DNA from: Thermoleophilaceae bacterium | GTDB taxonomy: Bacteria > Actinomycetota > Thermoleophilia > Solirubrobacterales > Thermoleophilaceae | Length of the DNA: 64,000 nt | Assembly (NCBI GenBank): GCA_040901445.1 | Contig: JBBDYQ010000002.1 | Coordinates: 186,001 to 250,000 of the forward strand | Reading direction: 5' to 3' | Shown here: in pieces, positions 62,157 through 64,000 of the stretch | Layout: every line of letters starts with the position of its first letter | Numbering within the stretch: position 1 is the first letter of the stretch | Made by a program: the position numbers and the translations under genes | Notes under the pieces: generated by a model | The model's database searches: none | What the model was told of the DNA's origin: nothing | What the model saw: the letters and a program-made list of their open reading frames with translations, nothing else

Positions 62157-63487
62157 GCTGCAACCGCCTCCCGCTCGCCCAGCACCACCCGGGCGCCCGC
62201 CGCCGGGCGGATGGTGATGTTGCGCCGCCGGGCCAGCTCGACGTCGCCACCGGCGGGGCGCAGGTCGCACTCCGAGAGCACGGCGCGGAGCACGACCTTC
62301 ATCTCCAGCATCGCGAAGCTCGCCCCCAGGCAGCGGCGCCGGCCGCCGCCGAAGGGGATCCACGTGTAGGTGCCCGGCGACCCGTCGAGGAAGCGCTCGG
62401 GGCGGAACGCGTAGGGGTCCGGGTAGATGGCCGGGTCGTGGTGGATGAGGTAGGCGTTGGGCACCAGGCACACGCCCTCCGGGTATTGCCAGCCTCCCAC
62501 CTCGATCGGCTTCGCCACCATCCGCGGGGCGTTGTTGGGCAGCACGGGGCGGCGGCGCAGCGTCTCGTGGATGGTGGCCGTGAGGTAGTCGTCGCCGTCG
62601 CCGTCGCCGATCTCGGCGCCCAGCCTGTGCATCACGTCGGGATGATGGGGAAGGCGGGAGAAGGCCCAGGCGAGTGTGGACGCCGTGGTCTCGTGGCCGG
62701 CCACCAGCAGGGTCATCAGCTCGTCTCGCAGCTCCTGCTCGGACATCGGCGAACCGTCCTCGTGGCGCGCCTCGAGCAACATCGCCAGGATGTCGTCACG
62801 CTCGCCGCCGGCCTCGCGCCGGCGCTCCTCGATCAGCTCGAAGATGAGCCTGTCCGCCTGCTCCTGAAGGCGCAGGAACTTGGCGAACGGGCCGATCCGC
62901 TGCCCCACCTTGGCCGCCAGGCTCTCCGGGGGCGGCGGCATGAGGCTGATCGGCTTGTCGCCGAACGCGAGGGTGGCCTGAAGCCGGTCGCGCAGCGCAT
63001 CGAGCCGCGGGCCCGGATCGAGTCCGAAGACGGCCCGCAGGATGATCTCCAGCGTGAGCGCCTGCGTGCGCGGATGCAGCTCGATCGGCGCGCCGCGCGG
63101 CCAAGCCGCCACCTCGCGCTCGGCCACCTCCTCCATCAGCCCGGTGAGCCGCGCCATCTTCTCGCCGTGGAAGGCGGGGAGCATGAGCTTGCGCTGCTCC
63201 ATGTGCGCGCCGCCGTCGAGCAGGATCACCGAGTTGCCGCCCACCACCGGCTCGAGCACCCGTGCCCCCTCGCCGGGGCGCAGCACGTCGGCCGGCGCCG
63301 TGAAGACCTCCTTCACCTCCGCCGGGTCGGCGAGCATCACGAACGGCGGAGCCAGCGGCAGGCGGATCGTGAAGCGCCTGCCGTAGCGGGCGCGGCAGCG
63401 CTCCAGGTAGGCGAGCGGCCGGGTCCAGAAGGCCATGCCCTGGACGGCGGACGGGTACGGCGGTCCCGGCGGAATGCCAGCGCGCAA
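62153..63487 (-). CDS. Cytochrome P450
   Basis: 444 residues. The I-helix AGHETTASTLAWAFS, the ExxR motif ETLRRRPVLPNNAPR, the PERF-like region FRPERFLDGSPGTYT and the haem loop WIPFGGGRRRCLGASFAM (Cys ligand) are all clear. The N-terminus lacks a membrane anchor (starts RAGIPPGPPYPSAVQG), so it is a soluble bacterial P450, probably of the CYP110/fatty-acid-like group, substrate unknown. Upstream of the cyclase with a 4-bp overlap. Confidence 0.96.
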   Translation of the reverse strand: MRAGIPPGPPYPSAVQGMAFWTRPLAYLERCRARYGRRFTIRLPLAPPFVMLADPAEVKEVFTAPADVLRPGEGARVLEPVVGGNSVILLDGGAHMEQRKLMLPAFHGEKMARLTGLMEEVAEREVAAWPRGAPIELHPRTQALTLEIILRAVFGLDPGPRLDALRDRLQATLAFGDKPISLMPPPPESLAAKVGQRIGPFAKFLRLQEQADRLIFELIEERRREAGGERDDILAMLLEARHEDGSPMSEQELRDELMTLLVAGHETTASTLAWAFSRLPHHPDVMHRLGAEIGDGDGDDYLTATIHETLRRRPVLPNNAPRMVAKPIEVGGWQYPEGVCLVPNAYLIHHDPAIYPDPYAFRPERFLDGSPGTYTWIPFGGGRRRCLGASFAMLEMKVVLRAVLSECDLRPAGGDVELARRRNITIRPAAGARVVLGEREAVAA

Positions 63488-63574
63488 GGCAACCTCTCCC
63501 TCGTCGCTCTCCTTGTTCAGGAGTGCCTACCCGCAAGGGTACGGCGACTGTGTGAGGCAGCGCACAGAGGCGTG

Positions 63575-63784
63575 TCAGACGCTCGCCCGCGGTGGGCTGA
63601 AGGCGTGCAGCGCGTTCGTGCGCTCGGTGCGGAAGACGAACGCCAGCTGACGCTCGGGCGCCAGCCCGCGCTCGGCGGGCCTGAAGGTCGGGCAGGGCCC
63701 GTCGCACTTCAGCGCACAGAGCATGTTCTGGTGGAAGAAGCAGTCCTTGCAGGTGACGCGCTTTGCCTTGGCCATGAGGGCCAT
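63575..63784 (-). CDS. Small cysteine-rich protein
   Basis: 69 residues from ATG 63784 (an inner ATG at 63775 is also possible). The core VTCKDCFFHQNMLCALKCDG, then PCPTFRPAERG, has five cysteines (CKDC, CALKC, CP) and probably binds a zinc or iron-sulfur cluster. No family named. It lies upstream of the P450 on the same strand, 87 bp before its start. Confidence 0.6.
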   Translation of the reverse strand: MALMAKAKRVTCKDCFFHQNMLCALKCDGPCPTFRPAERGLAPERQLAFVFRTERTNALHAFSPPRASV

Positions 63785-63925
63785 CCTGCAACATTCGCCC
63801 CCCCTCTGCAGGGGCCGTTCTCGCAAATCGCAGCTTTTGGGTTTCCGACTTTCTCGCGGCCTTCGCACAGCTCCCGCTAGCTGCGATCTTTTTCTCGTCC
63901 GGGCGCGGGACGACCATGGGGCGAG

Positions 63926-64000
63926 GTGGATCCGAAGCAGCTCCCGCCGTGCGACCTCGTCATGAAGGGCGGGATCACCAGCGGGGTGGTTTACCCGGGC
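63926..64000 (+). CDS. Patatin-like phospholipase, truncated by window edge
   Basis: Only 25 codons are visible from GTG 63926: VDPKQLPPCDLVMKGGITSG, then VVYPG, running off the window. CDLVMKGGITSGVVYP is the opening of patatin-like proteins (oxyanion GGxxG, here KGGITSG). The serine motif GxSxG would lie outside. Upstream ATG 63915 is in another frame. The rest is not visible, so substrate and size are unknown. Confidence 0.8.
   Translation, partial: MDPKQLPPCDLVMKGGITSGVVYPG

Overview
This 64 kb, very GC-rich window encodes a bacterial chromosome segment that looks like Actinomycetota, probably Thermoleophilia/Solirubrobacterales. That placement is inferred from base composition, dense GTG/ATG-overlapping operons and the mix of families: an LCP cell-wall ligase, FtsB/enolase/MazG, a PHA-synthase-like hydrolase, an R2lox-type oxidase and MMPL/TetR. 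No rRNA gene is present to settle it.

Layout. 1-6.7 kb: UPF0173 hydrolase, selD, a zinc-ribbon rhomboid-like protein, a YbdK-type ligase, a DUF2090 aldolase-like protein and a solitary csrA. 6.7-20.6 kb: housekeeping run on the minus strand (ftsB-like, eno, mazG, PpiC lipoprotein, mfd, pth, rplY, prs, glmU) with a UbiB-family kinase. A tRNA-Gln lies at 20.6 kb. 20.8-31 kb: PucR-type regulator, then a tightly coupled minus-strand operon metG-tatD-rsmA-ispE-DedA/PAP2, plus rsmI, a ROK kinase, an LCP protein and an FmdB zinc ribbon. 31-42 kb: glyS, an alpha/beta hydrolase, a Phd/VapC-type toxin-antitoxin pair, a PhaC-like hydrolase next to an R2lox-SCP2 fusion, an MMPL exporter with its TetR regulator, an M23 peptidase and an asparaginase.

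The accessory core is 41.9-54.9 kb. It holds a complete type I-G (formerly I-U) CRISPR-Cas locus: cas3 (C-terminal HD), csx17, csb1, csb2, a cas4-cas1 fusion and cas2, followed by a leader and an array of 38 full repeats plus one truncated repeat. A shattered DUF234-type ATPase gene with an inverted middle lies upstream, and a toxin-antitoxin remnant lies at the distal end of the array.

The most unusual signal is in the 280 bp before cas3. Two degenerate copies of the CRISPR repeat keep the hairpin and the 3' handle region and flank a 29-nt pseudo-spacer. The first 17 nt of that pseudo-spacer match (15/17) a site just upstream that is preceded by TTC, a fit to the TTN PAM reported for this subtype. 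This is what a crRNA-like RNA that lets the Cas complex repress its own operon (CreA/CreR-like) would look like; such an RNA would be new to me for type I-G.

55-64 kb returns to ordinary genes: hsp20-lon, a metallo-beta-lactamase hydrolase, an HxlR regulator with visible operators, a PaaI thioesterase, a membrane adenylate cyclase, a cytochrome P450 and the start of a patatin-like protein. Several recurring intergenic hairpin families (6.6, 17.4 and 32.5 kb; 14.5 and 60.6 kb; 55.5 kb) are described as repeats or terminators.
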